Origin: Fibrobacteraceae bacterium
GTDB taxonomy: Bacteria > Fibrobacterota > Fibrobacteria > Fibrobacterales > Fibrobacteraceae
Direction of reading: 5' to 3'
Length of the DNA stretch: 64,000 bases
Assembly (NCBI GenBank): GCA_017625775.1
Contig: JAGAKE010000003.1
Location: 82,575-146,574 of the forward strand
The notes beneath the pieces were generated by a model. That model was not told the origin of the DNA. It made no database searches and saw only the letters and a program-made list of their open reading frames with translations. Below, piece by piece: positions 1 through 9,711 of this stretch (positions are counted from its first letter, which is position 1; every line of letters starts with the position of its first letter). The position numbers and the translations under genes are program-made.

Positions 1-1
1 T

Positions 2-379
2 TGGGTTCGCGGTAACAAGGCTCATGGTCCGAAATCGCATGACTATTTTGAAAAAGTAAACAAGAAAGTGAAACGCGTTGCGTTCCATTCCGCTCTCTCT
101 GCTAAGGCTCTTGAAGGTAAAGTTCTCGTTTTTGAAGCTCTTTCATTTGAAGCTCCAAAAACTAAGGATTTCCTTTCTGTGATGCTTAAATCTGGCATTG
201 AACAGCGTAATGCACTTTTGATTGTTGGTGAACAAGATAAGAATCTTCAGCTTTCCTCTGCAAACGTGCCTTGGTGCCGTTGCGCTCGCGTTGCTGATGT
301 TAATACTTATGATCTCGTTCGCGCCAACAACATTGTTATCTCCCAAGCTGCTTTGGCAGAACTCGAAGGGGGGCGCTAA
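2..379 (+). CDS. rplD: 50S ribosomal protein L4, 3' part (cut by window start)
   Basis: C-terminal part of ribosomal protein L4, an early-assembly protein of the large subunit that lines the exit tunnel. The frame is open from base 2 and reads WVRGNKAHGPKSHDYFEKV, matching the L4 region before its conserved basic helix. The first ATG, at 68, is internal and is not a start. The stop overlaps the rplW start by one base (TAATG), as expected for the S10 operon order rplC-rplD-rplW. The N-terminal portion lies outside the window. Confidence 0.95.
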   Translation, partial: WVRGNKAHGPKSHDYFEKVNKKVKRVAFHSALSAKALEGKVLVFEALSFEAPKTKDFLSVMLKSGIEQRNALLIVGEQDKNLQLSSANVPWCRCARVADVNTYDLVRANNIVISQAALAELEGGR

Positions 380-681
380 TGAAAGAAATTCATGAAATTT
401 TAGTAGCTCCGCACATTACAGAAGATTCTACTAAGAAAATGGTAGATGCTCGTACTGGTGTGCGTCAGTATGTATTTAAAGTGGCCATGGATGCCAGCAA
501 GTCAGATATCAAGGAAGCTATTGAAAAGCGTTTCGACGTGAAAGTTGATTCTGTGAATACGCTTATCAATCGTGGAAAGATGAAACGTGTTCGTTTGATT
601 GCTGGAAAGAAATCCAACTGGAAGAAGGCCTACATCACATTGAAAGCCGGCCAGAAGATTGCCGAACTTGAAGGAGTCTAA
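379..681 (+). CDS. rplW: 50S ribosomal protein L23
   Basis: L23 sits at the polypeptide exit tunnel and is the docking site for trigger factor and SRP; the trigger factor gene itself lies at 42909. At 100 residues it is of normal family length. The N-terminus ([16 protein letters not shown]) and the closing [18 protein letters not shown] segment are typical. It starts on the ATG that overlaps the rplD stop, so translation is probably coupled, and it is followed two bases later by rplB. Confidence 0.97.
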   Translation: MKEIHEILVAPHITEDSTKKMVDARTGVRQYVFKVAMDASKSDIKEAIEKRFDVKVDSVNTLINRGKMKRVRLIAGKKSNWKKAYITLKAGQKIAELEGV

Positions 682-683
682 TC

Positions 684-1517
684 ATGGGTCTGAAAAGTTA
701 TCGCCCGCTAACCCCGACTTTGCGCTATAAGCAAATCAGCGATAAGACTGAAATTACCGCTGAAAAGCCTTATAAGCCGCTAACCGAAGGTATTAAGCGT
801 AGCTCTGGCCGTAACAATGTCGGTGAAATTACTTCTCGCCGTCGTGGTGGTGGCCACAAGAAACTTTATCGTATTATTGATTTCAAACGTAAAGAAACAG
901 AAGTTTCTTGCGTAGTAGAAACAATTGAATACGATCCGAATCGTACGGCTCGCATCGCTCTTGTAAAGTATGCTAATGGAAAGCGTGCTTACATCATTGC
1001 TCCTGCTGGAGTGAAGGTTGGCGATGTTCTTAATGCTGGCGACAAGGCTGAATTTAAAATTGGAAACGCAATGCCTTTGCGCAACATTCCGCTCAACTCG
1101 ATTATTCACAATATCGAAATGAAGCCAGGAAAAGGTGCTCAGCTCGCTCGCTCTGCTGGTGCTGGTGCTGAACTTGTTGCTAAGGATGGAAAACTTTGCC
1201 AGGTTCGTTTACCAAGCGGTGAAGTTCGCTACATTCCAGACAATTGCCTCGCTGTTATTGGCCAGGTCTCTAATATTGACCACATGAATGAAACATCCGG
1301 CTCTGCTGGTCGTTCCCGTTGGCTCGGTGTTCGTCCATCCGTTCGTGGTGTTGTCATGAACCCAGTTGACCACCCACTTGGTGGTGGTGAAGGCCGGACT
1401 TCCGGTGGTCGTCATCCTTGTTCTCCATGGGGTAAAAACTCCAAGGGTGCAAAAACTCGTAACAATAAGCGTACTGATAAGTTTATCGTACGTCGTCGTC
1501 AGAAGAAGAGGGCCTAA
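684..1517 (+). CDS. rplB: 50S ribosomal protein L2
   Basis: L2 binds 23S rRNA and helps form the peptidyl-transferase centre and the subunit bridge. Its 277 residues are full length. Diagnostic segments are [19 protein letters not shown] near the N-terminus and the highly conserved [19 protein letters not shown] near residue 220, which contains the histidine close to the catalytic centre. It is co-directional with rplW and rpsS, with gaps of two and three bases. Confidence 0.98.
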   Translation: MGLKSYRPLTPTLRYKQISDKTEITAEKPYKPLTEGIKRSSGRNNVGEITSRRRGGGHKKLYRIIDFKRKETEVSCVVETIEYDPNRTARIALVKYANGKRAYIIAPAGVKVGDVLNAGDKAEFKIGNAMPLRNIPLNSIIHNIEMKPGKGAQLARSAGAGAELVAKDGKLCQVRLPSGEVRYIPDNCLAVIGQVSNIDHMNETSGSAGRSRWLGVRPSVRGVVMNPVDHPLGGGEGRTSGGRHPCSPWGKNSKGAKTRNNKRTDKFIVRRRQKKRA

Positions 1518-1520
1518 TTC

Positions 1521-1802
1521 ATGTCCAGATCCCTTAAGAAAGGTGCTTTCGTGGATTCCCACGTTCTCAAAAAAGCCCAGGAAATGGCTAGCTCTGACAA
1601 GAAGCAGGCCATCAAAACCTGGTCTCGTCGATCCACTATTATTCCCGATATGGTCGGACTTACTTTCTCCGTGTACAACGGTAAGCAGTTCGTTCCAGTT
1701 TATGTAACCGAAAATATGGTTGGTCATAAACTTGGCGAATTTTCTCCTACTCGCTTGTTCCGCGGTCACCGTAAGGATGAAAAGGCTGGAGGAAAGAGAT
1801 AA
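1521..1802 (+). CDS. rpsS: 30S ribosomal protein S19
   Basis: S19 is a small-subunit head protein that pairs with S13 and contacts the A-site tRNA. The 93-residue product begins [19 protein letters not shown] and contains the family motif [16 protein letters not shown] near its C-terminus. Its stop overlaps the rplV start by one base, which indicates translational coupling. Confidence 0.98.
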   Translation: MSRSLKKGAFVDSHVLKKAQEMASSDKKQAIKTWSRRSTIIPDMVGLTFSVYNGKQFVPVYVTENMVGHKLGEFSPTRLFRGHRKDEKAGGKR

Positions 1803-2158
1803 TGCAAGCTGTTGCAAAAGTGAAAAACGTCCGTTATGGCGTTCGTAAGCTTCGCCAAGTTGTTGATTTGATGCGTGGTAAGTCTGTTGCTGAAGCATTT
1901 GCCATGTTGTCAATTCTTCGTACGCAAAAGAAAGGTGCGGTAATCGTAGAAAACGCTTTGAAGTCCGCAGTAGCTAACTTCAAGCAGAAATCTCCAGCTG
2001 CAGTGACTGCTGAAGAATTGAAGATTGTCACCATTTTTGCAGATGGCGCTATGATCATGAAACGCATTCGTCCGCGTTCTCAAGGTCGTGCCTATCGTAT
2101 TGAAAAGCCAATGTCTCATTTGACCGTCGTTGTTTCTAACGACACCGATAAGGAGTAA
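1802..2158 (+). CDS. rplV: 50S ribosomal protein L22
   Basis: L22 extends a beta hairpin into the exit tunnel, where macrolides bind nearby. The product is 118 residues. It has the N-terminal VRKLRQVVDLMRGKSVAEA helix and the C-terminal hairpin signature RIRPRSQGRAYRIEKPMSHL. It starts on the ATG overlapping the rpsS stop; rpsC follows three bases after its stop. Confidence 0.98.
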   Translation: MQAVAKVKNVRYGVRKLRQVVDLMRGKSVAEAFAMLSILRTQKKGAVIVENALKSAVANFKQKSPAAVTAEELKIVTIFADGAMIMKRIRPRSQGRAYRIEKPMSHLTVVVSNDTDKE

Positions 2159-2161
2159 ACC

Positions 2162-2821
2162 ATGGGTCAAAAAACTCATCCGAACGGTCTTCGCCTTGGT
2201 GTTATCAGAGGATGGCAGTCCAAATGGTACGCTGAAGGCAAGTTTGCCGAATTGCTTAATGAAGATATCGTTCTTCGCCGCTATTTGATGAAGCGTTTTG
2301 AACATGCTTCTTTGTCTCGAGTTGGCATTGAACGTACCACCAAGAAAGTGAACGTGAACCTTTATACGGCACGTCCTGGTATTGTGATTGGAAAAAAAGG
2401 TGAAGAATTGGAAAAACTTAAGGGTGAACTTCAATTCTTAACTGGAAAAGATATCTATATTAGCGTTCACGAAATCAAGCGTCCGGAAACGGATGCAAAG
2501 TTGACAGCAGAAAACATTGCTCGTCAGCTTGAAAAGCGTATTTCTTTCCGCCGTGCTATGAAGCGTGCAATCCAAAGCGCAATGCGTATGGGCGTTGAAG
2601 GTATCAAGGTGCAAGTTGGCGGCCGTCTCGGCGGTGCTGAAATTGCCCGTGTGGAAAAATATGCTGAAGGTCGCGTTCCTTTGCACACGCTTCGTGCTGA
2701 CATTGATTACGCGACAGCGATTGCAAAGACTGTTTATGGTTCCATCGGTATTAAGGTGTGGATCATGCACGGTGAAAAGATCGGTAAAGACGTTATGTCT
2801 GACACCAAGAGAGAGAAATAA
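2162..2821 (+). CDS. rpsC: 30S ribosomal protein S3
   Basis: S3 is part of the mRNA entry site and has helicase-associated function. The 219-residue protein has the N-terminal [18 protein letters not shown], a KH domain with the GXXG-like loop [12 protein letters not shown] around residues 77-90, and the C-terminal [20 protein letters not shown] motif. It is slightly shorter than the E. coli protein because the C-terminal tail is short. Confidence 0.98.
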   Translation: MGQKTHPNGLRLGVIRGWQSKWYAEGKFAELLNEDIVLRRYLMKRFEHASLSRVGIERTTKKVNVNLYTARPGIVIGKKGEELEKLKGELQFLTGKDIYISVHEIKRPETDAKLTAENIARQLEKRISFRRAMKRAIQSAMRMGVEGIKVQVGGRLGGAEIARVEKYAEGRVPLHTLRADIDYATAIAKTVYGSIGIKVWIMHGEKIGKDVMSDTKREK

Positions 2822-2824
2822 GCT

Positions 2825-3238
2825 ATGCTGAGTCCTAAAAGAACTAAGTTCCGTAAGATGATGAAAGGCCGCATGAAGGGCGTTGCCACTCGTGGTAATT
2901 ACATGGCCTTCGGCGATTTCGGCGTTCAGGCTTTGGAAAAGTGCTGGCTCACTGCTCGTCAGATTGAAGCAGCACGTATTGCGATGACTCGTAAAATCAA
3001 GCGCGGTGGCCGCGTTTGGATTCGCGTGTTCCCTGATAAGCCAGTAACTAAGCACCCTGCTGAAGCCCGTATGGGTAAAGGTAAAGGCGGTGTGGAATTC
3101 TGGGCAGCAGTAATCCTTCCAGGACGTATTATTTTCGAAATGGGTGGGGTAGAAAGAGAATTGGCACTAGAAGCACTTCATGTTGCCGCTCAGAAACTTC
3201 CGCTTAAGGTTAAGATTATTGAGGCTTCGGAGATCTAA
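2825..3238 (+). CDS. rplP: 50S ribosomal protein L16
   Basis: L16 organises the A-site region of the large subunit. The 137-residue product begins [19 protein letters not shown] and has the signature [20 protein letters not shown] followed by the [13 protein letters not shown] segment, both characteristic of the family. The stop overlaps the ATG of rpmC by one base. Confidence 0.98.
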   Translation: MLSPKRTKFRKMMKGRMKGVATRGNYMAFGDFGVQALEKCWLTARQIEAARIAMTRKIKRGGRVWIRVFPDKPVTKHPAEARMGKGKGGVEFWAAVILPGRIIFEMGGVERELALEALHVAAQKLPLKVKIIEASEI

Positions 3239-3429
3239 TGAAAGCTCGTGAATTGAAAGAAATGGGCACTGACCAGCTTCAGGAAAAGCTCGCCCAGCTG
3301 AATCTCGATCTATTTAACTTCCGTCTTACCGCCAAAACCGGTAATTTGGAAAAACCTTCCGCGATTCGTGCAGCTCGTAAAGATATTGCTCGTATCAAGA
3401 CAATCCTTACCGAAAGGGCAAAGGCTTAA
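3238..3429 (+). CDS. rpmC: 50S ribosomal protein L29
   Basis: Small helical protein near the exit tunnel, adjacent to L23. The 63 residues start [18 protein letters not shown], with the typical LFNFRLTAKTGNLEKPSAIR segment and the closing ARIKTILTERAKA helix. Its start overlaps the rplP stop; rpsQ begins after a 15-base gap carrying GAGAGGAA. Confidence 0.97.
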   Translation: MKARELKEMGTDQLQEKLAQLNLDLFNFRLTAKTGNLEKPSAIRAARKDIARIKTILTERAKA

Positions 3430-3444
3430 GCCGAGAGGAATAAA

Positions 3445-3699
3445 ATGGATAGAAATTTACGCAAGGTAAGACAGGGAATCGTATTTTCCAGTGCTATGGA
3501 TAAAACGATTACGGTTGTGGTTGAAAACCGCAAGCGTCACCCGATGTATAACAAAATCATGACTACAACCAAGAAACTTAAAGCTCATGACGAAAACAAT
3601 GAAGCTGGCGAAGGTGACTTGGTAGAAATCATGGAAACCCGTCCCCTTTCTGCAACAAAGCGTTGGCGCCTTGTTCGGATTGTGGAAAAGAAGAAATAA
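3445..3699 (+). CDS. rpsQ: 30S ribosomal protein S17
   Basis: S17 is an OB-fold protein that binds 16S rRNA early in assembly. The 84-residue product has [19 protein letters not shown] and [19 protein letters not shown], the family core. The RBS GAGAGGAA lies just before the ATG. The gene order rpmC-rpsQ-rplN is the standard S10/spc junction. Confidence 0.97.
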   Translation: MDRNLRKVRQGIVFSSAMDKTITVVVENRKRHPMYNKIMTTTKKLKAHDENNEAGEGDLVEIMETRPLSATKRWRLVRIVEKKK

Positions 3700-3720
3700 T
3701 TTCTTTGGAGTAAGGCGAAT

Positions 3721-4089
3721 ATGATTCAAGAAGAAACCAGACTCGTCGTGGCAGATAACAGTGGAGCCAAGGAAGTCGCCTGCATCCGAGTTTTGGGCGG
3801 TACAAATCGTCGTTACGCAAGTATCGGTGATGTAATCAAGGTAGCTGTAAAAGATGCTATCCCCCAGAGCAAGGTGAAGAAGGGCGCAGTTGCTGAAGCT
3901 GTTGTAGTCCGTACACGCAAGGAAATCGGTCGTAAGGACGGTTCCTTAATCCGCTTCTCAGATAACGCTGTTGTTTTGGTAAACAAAGACGGCGAACCAC
4001 GTGGTACTCGTATTTTTGGACCTGTAGCTCGTGAGTTGCGTGAGAAGAAATTTATGAAGATCATCTCCCTTGCCCCTGAGGTTCTCTAA
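3721..4089 (+). CDS. rplN: 50S ribosomal protein L14
   Basis: L14 lies at the subunit interface and contributes to intersubunit bridges. The 122 residues start [19 protein letters not shown] and contain the invariant-type motif [19 protein letters not shown]. It is the first gene of the spc-type section. Its stop overlaps the rplX start (TAATG). Confidence 0.98.
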   Translation: MIQEETRLVVADNSGAKEVACIRVLGGTNRRYASIGDVIKVAVKDAIPQSKVKKGAVAEAVVVRTRKEIGRKDGSLIRFSDNAVVLVNKDGEPRGTRIFGPVARELREKKFMKIISLAPEVL

Positions 4090-4394
4090 TGGCAAAGATC
4101 AAGAAGAATGATAACGTAAAGGTGATTGCAGGCGCCTCTAAAGGCAAAACCGGCACAGTAATCAGCGTTGATCCTAAGAAGAATCGCGTGATTGTTAGTG
4201 GCGTTAATGTTTGCAAGCGCCATGAAAAGCCTAGCCAGGCCAATCAGGCGGGTGGCATCGTTGATAAAGAGATGCCTATCCATGTCTCCAATGTGATGCT
4301 TTTAGAAGGTTCTACTCCTGTTCGCACACGTCGTGTTCGTGAAGCAGGAAAGAAGAGCGTTCGCGTAAGTGTCAAAACCGGTAAGGCTCTTTGA
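4089..4394 (+). CDS. rplX: 50S ribosomal protein L24
   Basis: L24 initiates 50S assembly. The 101-residue product begins [21 protein letters not shown], the KOW motif of the family, followed by [20 protein letters not shown]. Start and stop both abut neighbouring ribosomal genes, consistent with one transcript. Confidence 0.97.
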   Translation: MAKIKKNDNVKVIAGASKGKTGTVISVDPKKNRVIVSGVNVCKRHEKPSQANQAGGIVDKEMPIHVSNVMLLEGSTPVRTRRVREAGKKSVRVSVKTGKAL

Positions 4395-4402
4395 GGTTAA
4401 AC

Positions 4403-4942
4403 ATGAATTGCATGCAACAACATTATAGAGAAAAAGTAGTTCCGGCTTTGCAGGAACGCTTCGGCTACAAGAATGTAATGCAGATTCCACGCTTAGAAAA
4501 GATTGTTTTGAATATGGGCGTTGGTGACGCAGCAGGAAATCGTAAGATTCTTGACGAGGCTGTGGATACATTATCTGCCATTACTGGTCAGAAAGCTATG
4601 GTTACAACCGCTAAGAAGGCTATCTCTAACTTTAAACTCCGCGAAGGCATGGGCATTGGTGCTAAGGTGACCCTTCATGGAGATAACATGTGGGATTTCT
4701 TCTATCGTTTCGTAAATATTGCTTTGCCTCGTGTTCGTGACTTCCGTGGTTTGGCTCGTCGTGGTTTTGATGGCCGTGGCAACTTTACCTTGGGAATCAA
4801 GGAACAAACGATTTTCGTAGAAATCGACATTGACAAAGTTTCTCACACATTCGGCATGGACATTTCCTTCGTGACATCTGCAAAGACTGATGAAGAAGGT
4901 CGTGCTTTGCTCGAAGCTCTTGGACTCCCGTATAGGAAGTAA
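4403..4942 (+). CDS. rplE: 50S ribosomal protein L5
   Basis: L5 is part of the central protuberance and binds 5S rRNA. Family motifs are [18 protein letters not shown] and [20 protein letters not shown], and the C-terminal half is typical. The frame also allows a TTG start at 4391 that would overlap the rplX stop. I chose ATG 4403 because GAGG at 4393-4396 sits six bases ahead of it, giving 179 residues, the usual length. Confidence 0.95.
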   Translation: MNCMQQHYREKVVPALQERFGYKNVMQIPRLEKIVLNMGVGDAAGNRKILDEAVDTLSAITGQKAMVTTAKKAISNFKLREGMGIGAKVTLHGDNMWDFFYRFVNIALPRVRDFRGLARRGFDGRGNFTLGIKEQTIFVEIDIDKVSHTFGMDISFVTSAKTDEEGRALLEALGLPYRK

Positions 4943-4951
4943 GGTAATACC

Positions 4952-5137
4952 ATGGCAAGCAGAAGAATGATTGAAAAATGCAAACGTACTCCGAAATTCA
5001 CAGTTCGTGGGTATAATCGTTGCAAGCGTTGCGGTAGGCCGCACGCCTTTATGCGCCGCTTTGGCCTTTGCCGTATTTGCTTCCGCGAAATGGCTCTTGC
5101 TGGCGAAATCCCCGGTATCACCAAGTCGTCCTGGTAA
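4952..5137 (+). CDS. rpsN: 30S ribosomal protein S14, zinc-binding type (S14Z)
   Basis: Short 61-residue S14 of the zinc-ribbon type. Two CxxC pairs are visible (CKRC around residue 24 and CRIC around residue 40), so it depends on zinc, unlike the long C-minus form found in E. coli. S14 is a small-subunit head protein. It lies between rplE and rpsH, its normal spc position. Confidence 0.97.
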   Translation: MASRRMIEKCKRTPKFTVRGYNRCKRCGRPHAFMRRFGLCRICFREMALAGEIPGITKSSW

Positions 5138-5149
5138 GGAGAACTCACA

Positions 5150-5545
5150 ATGTCTATGACAGATCCTATTGCTGATATGCTCACACGCATTCGCAACGCA
5201 TCGCTTGCGAAATTGCCTGTGGTCGATATTCCTGCCAGCAACTTGAAGCGTGAAATTGCACGCGTATTGCAGGAAAAAGGTTTCATCAAGAAGTTCGTCG
5301 TCGTGGAAGATGGCAAGCAGGGTATTTTAAAAGTTCTGCTCCGTTACACGAAGGGCGAATCCGCAATCCTTGGCATCGAACGTGTTAGTACGCCAGGTCT
5401 TCGTCACTATGTTGACGTAGCTAACTTACCTCGCGTTCGCAATGGTCTTGGCTATGCGATAATCTCCACTTCCAAAGGGGTGATGACTGATCACGAAGCT
5501 CGTCAACAGAAAGTTGGCGGTGAAGTCATCGCTAAGGTCTGGTGA
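5150..5545 (+). CDS. rpsH: 30S ribosomal protein S8
   Basis: S8 binds the central domain of 16S rRNA and is the translational repressor of the spc operon in E. coli. The 131 residues begin [17 protein letters not shown], and the C-terminus carries [19 protein letters not shown], the family RNA-binding signature. AAGGAG at the proper distance supports ATG 5150; ATG 5156 is a weaker alternative. Confidence 0.97.
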   Translation: MSMTDPIADMLTRIRNASLAKLPVVDIPASNLKREIARVLQEKGFIKKFVVVEDGKQGILKVLLRYTKGESAILGIERVSTPGLRHYVDVANLPRVRNGLGYAIISTSKGVMTDHEARQQKVGGEVIAKVW

Positions 5546-5552
5546 GGTTAAG

Positions 5553-6092
5553 ATGTCCCGTATAGGTAAAGCTATTATTAATATTCCAGCCGGAGTCAAA
5601 GTGGCCGTTAATGGTCAAAACATTCAAGTGGAAGGTCCACTCGGAAAGTTGGCTACGGATGTTCATGAGTTGATTGCAATCAAACTCGAAGGCAATGAAC
5701 TTTCTTTCTCTCGCCCGAACGATCAGAAGTTCTCTCGCGCAATTCACGGTACTACTCGTGCGATTGTAGCGAACATGGTAGAAGGCGTTACTAAGGGTTT
5801 CCAGAAGAACTTGGAAATTGTTGGTGTTGGTTACCGTGTTGAACAGAAGGGAAAAGACCTGAATCTGGTTCTCGGTTTCTCCCATCCGGTAATTTATAAA
5901 GCTCCGGAAGGAATCACATTAACTGCCGTGGATCCGCTCAAGATTTCCATTAAGGGAATTGATAAGCAAAAAGTGGGTCAGGCTGCTGCGGAAATTCGTA
6001 AGTATCGTCGCCCAGAACCTTATAAGGGTAAGGGTATTAAGTACGAAGGTGAAATTATCCGTCGTAAGCAAGGCAAGAAGACAGGTAAATAA
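5553..6092 (+). CDS. rplF: 50S ribosomal protein L6
   Basis: L6 lies near the factor-binding site of the large subunit. The product has two tandem L6 domains and ends with the signature PEPYKGKGIKYEGEIIRRK. The open frame extends upstream into rpsH, but the true start is ATG 5553 (MSRIGKAIINIPAGV): it is preceded by GAGG at 5544-5547 and gives 179 residues, the usual length. Confidence 0.97.
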   Translation: MSRIGKAIINIPAGVKVAVNGQNIQVEGPLGKLATDVHELIAIKLEGNELSFSRPNDQKFSRAIHGTTRAIVANMVEGVTKGFQKNLEIVGVGYRVEQKGKDLNLVLGFSHPVIYKAPEGITLTAVDPLKISIKGIDKQKVGQAAAEIRKYRRPEPYKGKGIKYEGEIIRRKQGKKTGK

Positions 6093-6101
6093 GGGTAAGT
6101 T

Positions 6102-6473
6102 ATGACTGTTATTGCTAAGAAAAGATTCTTATCACGTATTGCGCGCCATGAACGCGTTCGCAAGTCTGTGGTTGGCACTGCTGAACGTCCTCGTTTGGCA
6201 GTACGTCGCTCCCTTGCCCACATGGTTGCTCAGATTATTGATGATCAGAACAACAAGTCTCTCGCTCAGCTGACAACTGCTTCCAAGGATTTCCAATCTA
6301 AGTTCTCGGAATTGACTAAGAGCGAACAAAGCAAGAAGCTCGGTCTTCTCATTGCGGAAATTGCTAAATCAAAAGGCATTAATTCCGTAGTATTTGATCG
6401 TGGTGGTTTCATTTATCATGGCCGCGTCCAGGCACTTGCAGAAGGTGCCCGTGAAGGCGGACTTGAATTCTAA
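6102..6473 (+). CDS. rplR: 50S ribosomal protein L18
   Basis: L18 binds 5S rRNA with L5 in the central protuberance. The 123-residue product has the basic N-terminal half [20 protein letters not shown] and the C-terminal [20 protein letters not shown] motif typical of the family. It lies directly between rplF and rpsE as in most bacteria. Confidence 0.97.
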   Translation: MTVIAKKRFLSRIARHERVRKSVVGTAERPRLAVRRSLAHMVAQIIDDQNNKSLAQLTTASKDFQSKFSELTKSEQSKKLGLLIAEIAKSKGINSVVFDRGGFIYHGRVQALAEGAREGGLEF

Positions 6474-6483
6474 GAGGTGCACT

Positions 6484-6963
6484 TTGGAACGCGAAGCTCA
6501 AGTTTCAGAATTTGAAGATAAGGTTGTTCATATCAACCGTTGTGCCAAGGTGGTGAAGGGCGGTCGTCGCTTTTCTTTCAGTGCCTTGGTTGTTGTTGGC
6601 AATAAAAATGGCAAGATTGGTGTTGGTCTTGGAAAGGCTAAAGAAGTTTCCGAAGCTATTCGCAAGGGAACAGAAGCTGCCCAACGTAATCTTGTTGAAG
6701 TTCATGTTCAAGATGGTACCATCGCTCACGATATTGAAGTGAAGTTTGGTGCAACACGCATTCTTTTGATGCCTGCCGCTCCTGGTACTGGTGTTATCGC
6801 TGGTGCTGCTGCTCGTGCAGTTCTTGAACTTGCTGGTGTCCGCAACATCTTGACTAAAATTCATGGTTCTTCTAATCCAAGTACCGTAGTATATGCTTGT
6901 ATTGAAGGGCTTAAAGCTCAGAAAAATAAACAGGCTTGCGCCATCTTGCGCGGTAACGCCTAA
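6484..6963 (+). CDS. rpsE: 30S ribosomal protein S5 (TTG start)
   Basis: S5 acts in mRNA unwinding and decoding fidelity. Motifs are [36 protein letters not shown] and the C-terminal [11 protein letters not shown] segment. The open frame runs upstream into rplR, but the only start with a good ribosome binding site is TTG 6484, preceded by AGAGGTG at 6474-6479, giving 159 residues. A TTG start on a very highly expressed ribosomal gene is unusual. Confidence 0.93.
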   Translation: MEREAQVSEFEDKVVHINRCAKVVKGGRRFSFSALVVVGNKNGKIGVGLGKAKEVSEAIRKGTEAAQRNLVEVHVQDGTIAHDIEVKFGATRILLMPAAPGTGVIAGAAARAVLELAGVRNILTKIHGSSNPSTVVYACIEGLKAQKNKQACAILRGNA

Positions 6964-6974
6964 GGAGTAATACA

Positions 6975-7154
6975 ATGAAGAAAGTTCGTATTACCCAAAT
7001 CAAGGGAACTGTCCGTACCCTGCCAGAGCACAGAGCTAATATGCAAGCTCTTGGTTTGCGTGGCATTGGTAAAACCGTGGAACACGTATTGTCTCCAAGC
7101 ATTGCTGGTATGATAGCACGTGTCCGTCACCTGATTAAGGTGGAGGAAATTTAA
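6975..7154 (+). CDS. rpmD: 50S ribosomal protein L30
   Basis: A 59-residue protein beginning MKKVRITQIKGTVRTLPEHR and containing the LGLRGIGKTVEH motif of L30. L30 is an optional protein in bacteria, and its place between rpsE and rplO is canonical. An AAGGAG ribosome binding site lies at 6962-6967. rplO starts two bases after the stop. Confidence 0.96.
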   Translation: MKKVRITQIKGTVRTLPEHRANMQALGLRGIGKTVEHVLSPSIAGMIARVRHLIKVEEI

Positions 7155-7155
7155 G

Positions 7156-7599
7156 ATGGAATTAAATACTCTTAATCCTGGAAAGGCTGCTAAGGGCAAA
7201 AGCCGCAAGCGTATTGGTCGTGGTCCTGGTTCTGGCTGGGGAACGACTGGTGGTCGTGGTCAAAAAGGTGCCGGCGCTCGTAAGAGTGCAAAAGGCGGTC
7301 GTGTTGCTTTTGAAGGCGGTCAAATGCCGATTCATCGTCGCACACCAAAGCGTGGTTTCAATAACCCATTTGCTAAGGAAATTCAAGTTGTTAACTTGAA
7401 CCGCTTGGCTAAAGTTAGTGCGACAGAATTTGATGCCAAGGTTATGTTTGATCTTGGTTTGATTAGCAACATCAAGGTTCCTGTAAAGGTTCTTGCCTTT
7501 GGTACTTTGGATAAAGCTATTTCCGTAAAAGTTAATGCTATCAGCGCAAAAGCAAAAGCTGCTATTGAAGCTGCTGGCGGAAAGGTTGAGATTGTCTAA
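7156..7599 (+). CDS. rplO: 50S ribosomal protein L15
   Basis: L15 is a late-assembly 50S protein with a long glycine- and arginine-rich N-terminal extension. The 147 residues start MELNTLNPGKAAKGKSRKRIG, followed by GRGPGSGWGTTGGRGQKGAG and a C-terminal globular domain ending AAIEAAGGKVEIV. The stop overlaps the secY start by one base. Confidence 0.97.
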   Translation: MELNTLNPGKAAKGKSRKRIGRGPGSGWGTTGGRGQKGAGARKSAKGGRVAFEGGQMPIHRRTPKRGFNNPFAKEIQVVNLNRLAKVSATEFDAKVMFDLGLISNIKVPVKVLAFGTLDKAISVKVNAISAKAKAAIEAAGGKVEIV

Positions 7600-8960
7600 T
7601 GGAATCTCTCAAGAAAGCAATAGATGCGTTCGTCAATGCGTTTAAGATAGCAGATCTTCGTAAAAAGCTTCTTTTTACGTTGGGTGTATTAATCATTTAT
7701 CGCATTGGTGCGCATATCACCATTCCTGGAGTGAATTCTGCCGTTTTAGGAGAATACTTCCGTAACAGTAACAACTTGTTCGGTTTGTATGACTCCTTTA
7801 CTGGCGGTGCTTTTGCTAAGGCTACAGTTTTCGCTTTGGGAATTATGCCCTACATTAGCGCAAGCATTATCATCCAATTGATGGGTGCCGTAATTCCGGC
7901 TATCCAGATGCTTCAGAAAGAAGGTCAAGAAGGCCGAGCAAAGTTAAATCAATACACTCGTTATTTTACGGTGGTTTTGGCTGCTTTGCAGGGCTGGGGC
8001 GTTTCGGTGTGGCTTTCTAACTTAAAAGTTACTACTGCAGCAGGAACTGGTATTTCTGTATTGTTAGATGATTTTGCTTCTGGCATGGGAAATATTGGGT
8101 TCCGTTTGCTTGCAACCCTAACCTTCACTACTGGTACGATTTTTGTGATGTACCTCGGAGAACAAATTACTTCTCGTGGTGTAGGGAATGGAATTTCTCT
8201 TATTATCTTCGCCGGTATCGTTGGCGGTCTTCCGCGGGCCGTTTTCGCCGAACTAGAAATGCTGGTTAACGATATTCAACCATTAGCGATTGAAATCTTC
8301 ATTTTGGTGCTTGTGGTAGCTATTGTTGGCTTTATCGTGTTTGTCGAACAAGCGAACCGTCGCATTCCACTCCAAAGTCCTCGTCGGACGGTCGGAACAA
8401 AAACTATAGGTGGTCAAGCAAGTTATTTGCCGTTTAAGGTAAACACTGCTGGTGTGATTCCTGTAATTTTTGCATCCTCGATTATGTTCATCCCTGCGAT
8501 GATTGCTTCGTGGATGCCGAACGTCAGCTTGGCACAGTCGTTTGCGGCTGCATTTGTTCCTGGGCATATTTCTTATAGTGTGATTTTTGCCCTATTAATT
8601 GTGTTCTTTACTTTCTTCTATACAGCAATTCAATATAACCCAAATGATATTGCTGAAAATTTGAAGAAGTCAGGAGCATTTATCATGGGATATCGTCCAG
8701 GAAGAAACACTGCAGAGTACATCGATTACATTTTAACTCGAATTTCTCTCCCAGGAGCTATTTTCCTCGCTTTTATCAGTGTTGGACCGCTCCATTTGAA
8801 AGACGCTTTGAATATGTCTTTCTATATTGGGGGTACCTCGGTGTTAATCGTGGTTGGTGTTGCATTGGATACGCTTCGTCAATTAGAAGCCCAGCTGCAT
8901 ACCAAGAATTATGATGGTTTCCTTAAACATGGCCGTATTCGCGGCAGGATGGCGTCCTAG
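7599..8960 (+). CDS. secY: Protein translocase subunit SecY
   Basis: Channel subunit of the SecYEG translocon in the inner membrane. The 453-residue sequence has about ten hydrophobic segments. It carries family motifs [17 protein letters not shown], the cytoplasmic loop [16 protein letters not shown] with a following [19 protein letters not shown], and [19 protein letters not shown]. It starts on the overlapping ATG of rplO. Its stop overlaps the GTG of infA, so no adk or map gene lies between them, unlike many bacteria. Confidence 0.98.
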   Translation: MESLKKAIDAFVNAFKIADLRKKLLFTLGVLIIYRIGAHITIPGVNSAVLGEYFRNSNNLFGLYDSFTGGAFAKATVFALGIMPYISASIIIQLMGAVIPAIQMLQKEGQEGRAKLNQYTRYFTVVLAALQGWGVSVWLSNLKVTTAAGTGISVLLDDFASGMGNIGFRLLATLTFTTGTIFVMYLGEQITSRGVGNGISLIIFAGIVGGLPRAVFAELEMLVNDIQPLAIEIFILVLVVAIVGFIVFVEQANRRIPLQSPRRTVGTKTIGGQASYLPFKVNTAGVIPVIFASSIMFIPAMIASWMPNVSLAQSFAAAFVPGHISYSVIFALLIVFFTFFYTAIQYNPNDIAENLKKSGAFIMGYRPGRNTAEYIDYILTRISLPGAIFLAFISVGPLHLKDALNMSFYIGGTSVLIVVGVALDTLRQLEAQLHTKNYDGFLKHGRIRGRMAS

Positions 8961-9178
8961 TGGCTAAAGAAGAAGGTATTCAGGTAGAAGGCGTTGTGCT
9001 AGAAGCTTTGCCTAGTGCGTTCTTTCGCGTCCAACTCGGCAATGGTCATGAGATCCTTGCTCATGTTTCTGGAAAAATGCGAAAGCATTTCATTCGAATT
9101 CTTCCGGACGATAAAGTATTGGTTGAAATTTCCCCTTATGATTTGAATAGGGGGAGAATCACTTTCCGTTACAAGTAA
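8960..9178 (+). CDS. infA: Translation initiation factor IF-1 (GTG start)
   Basis: IF-1 occupies the A site during initiation. The 72-residue single OB-fold protein contains [39 protein letters not shown] and the closing GRITFRYK, all conserved. The start is GTG overlapping the secY TAG by one base, so coupled translation is likely. Confidence 0.97.
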   Translation: MAKEEGIQVEGVVLEALPSAFFRVQLGNGHEILAHVSGKMRKHFIRILPDDKVLVEISPYDLNRGRITFRYK

Positions 9179-9206
9179 TAGGTCTAAAAACAGAAGGTAA
9201 TAACCT

Positions 9207-9323
9207 ATGAAAATCAAAGCCTCCATTAAACCCAGATGTGAAAACTGCAAGATTATCCGTAGAAAGGGCGTCTTGCGCATCATCTGTTCGAAAAACCCCC
9301 GTCACAAGCAGAAACAGGGATAG
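9207..9323 (+). CDS. rpmJ: 50S ribosomal protein L36, zinc-binding form
   Basis: A 38-residue product, [15 protein letters not shown] and onward, that ends HKQKQG. Cys11, Cys14, Cys27 and His33 form the zinc ribbon of the C-plus type of L36. AGAAGG at 9192-9197 is a plausible ribosome binding site. The infA-rpmJ-rpsM order is standard. Confidence 0.97.
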   Translation: MKIKASIKPRCENCKIIRRKGVLRIICSKNPRHKQKQG

Positions 9324-9331
9324 GAGTTCAC

Positions 9332-9700
9332 ATGGCACGTATCGCTGGTGTCGATTTACCAAGAAATAAAACGGTCGAATATGGTCTGACTGCCATTTAT
9401 GGTGTTGGCCTTTTCACCTCCAGACAAGTTTGTGCTCGTTTGGATATCGACAAAAATAAGAAGTGTGATGATCTCACTGAAGAAGAACAAGGTAAGATTC
9501 GTCGTCTTCTTGAAGATGAATATTCCGTGGAAGGTCAGCTTCGCGCGGAAGTAACGCTGAACATTAAGCGTTTGCTTGATATTGGTTGCTATCGCGGCTT
9601 GCGCCACCGTAAGGGGTTGCCTGTTCGTGGTCAGCGTTCTCGTACAAATGCCCGTACTCGTAAGGGCCCTAAGAAAACCGTTGCTAATAAGAAGAAGTAA
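9332..9700 (+). CDS. rpsM: 30S ribosomal protein S13
   Basis: S13 contacts the P-site tRNA and forms bridge B1 with L5. The 122 residues begin [19 protein letters not shown], with the helix-hairpin-helix region ALTAIYG-like and the conserved [20 protein letters not shown] in the C-terminal half, followed by a basic tail. RBS TAGGAG precedes the ATG. Confidence 0.98.
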   Translation: MARIAGVDLPRNKTVEYGLTAIYGVGLFTSRQVCARLDIDKNKKCDDLTEEEQGKIRRLLEDEYSVEGQLRAEVTLNIKRLLDIGCYRGLRHRKGLPVRGQRSRTNARTRKGPKKTVANKKK

Positions 9701-9711
9701 GGAGATTGCAC

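Noticed and set aside
1209..1913. 234-codon minus-strand open frame opposite rplB and rpsS
   Set aside because: It lies over conserved ribosomal genes and has no independent RBS or family match.
2438..3055. 205-codon minus-strand frame opposite rpsC and rplP
   Set aside because: Antisense shadow of ribosomal protein genes.
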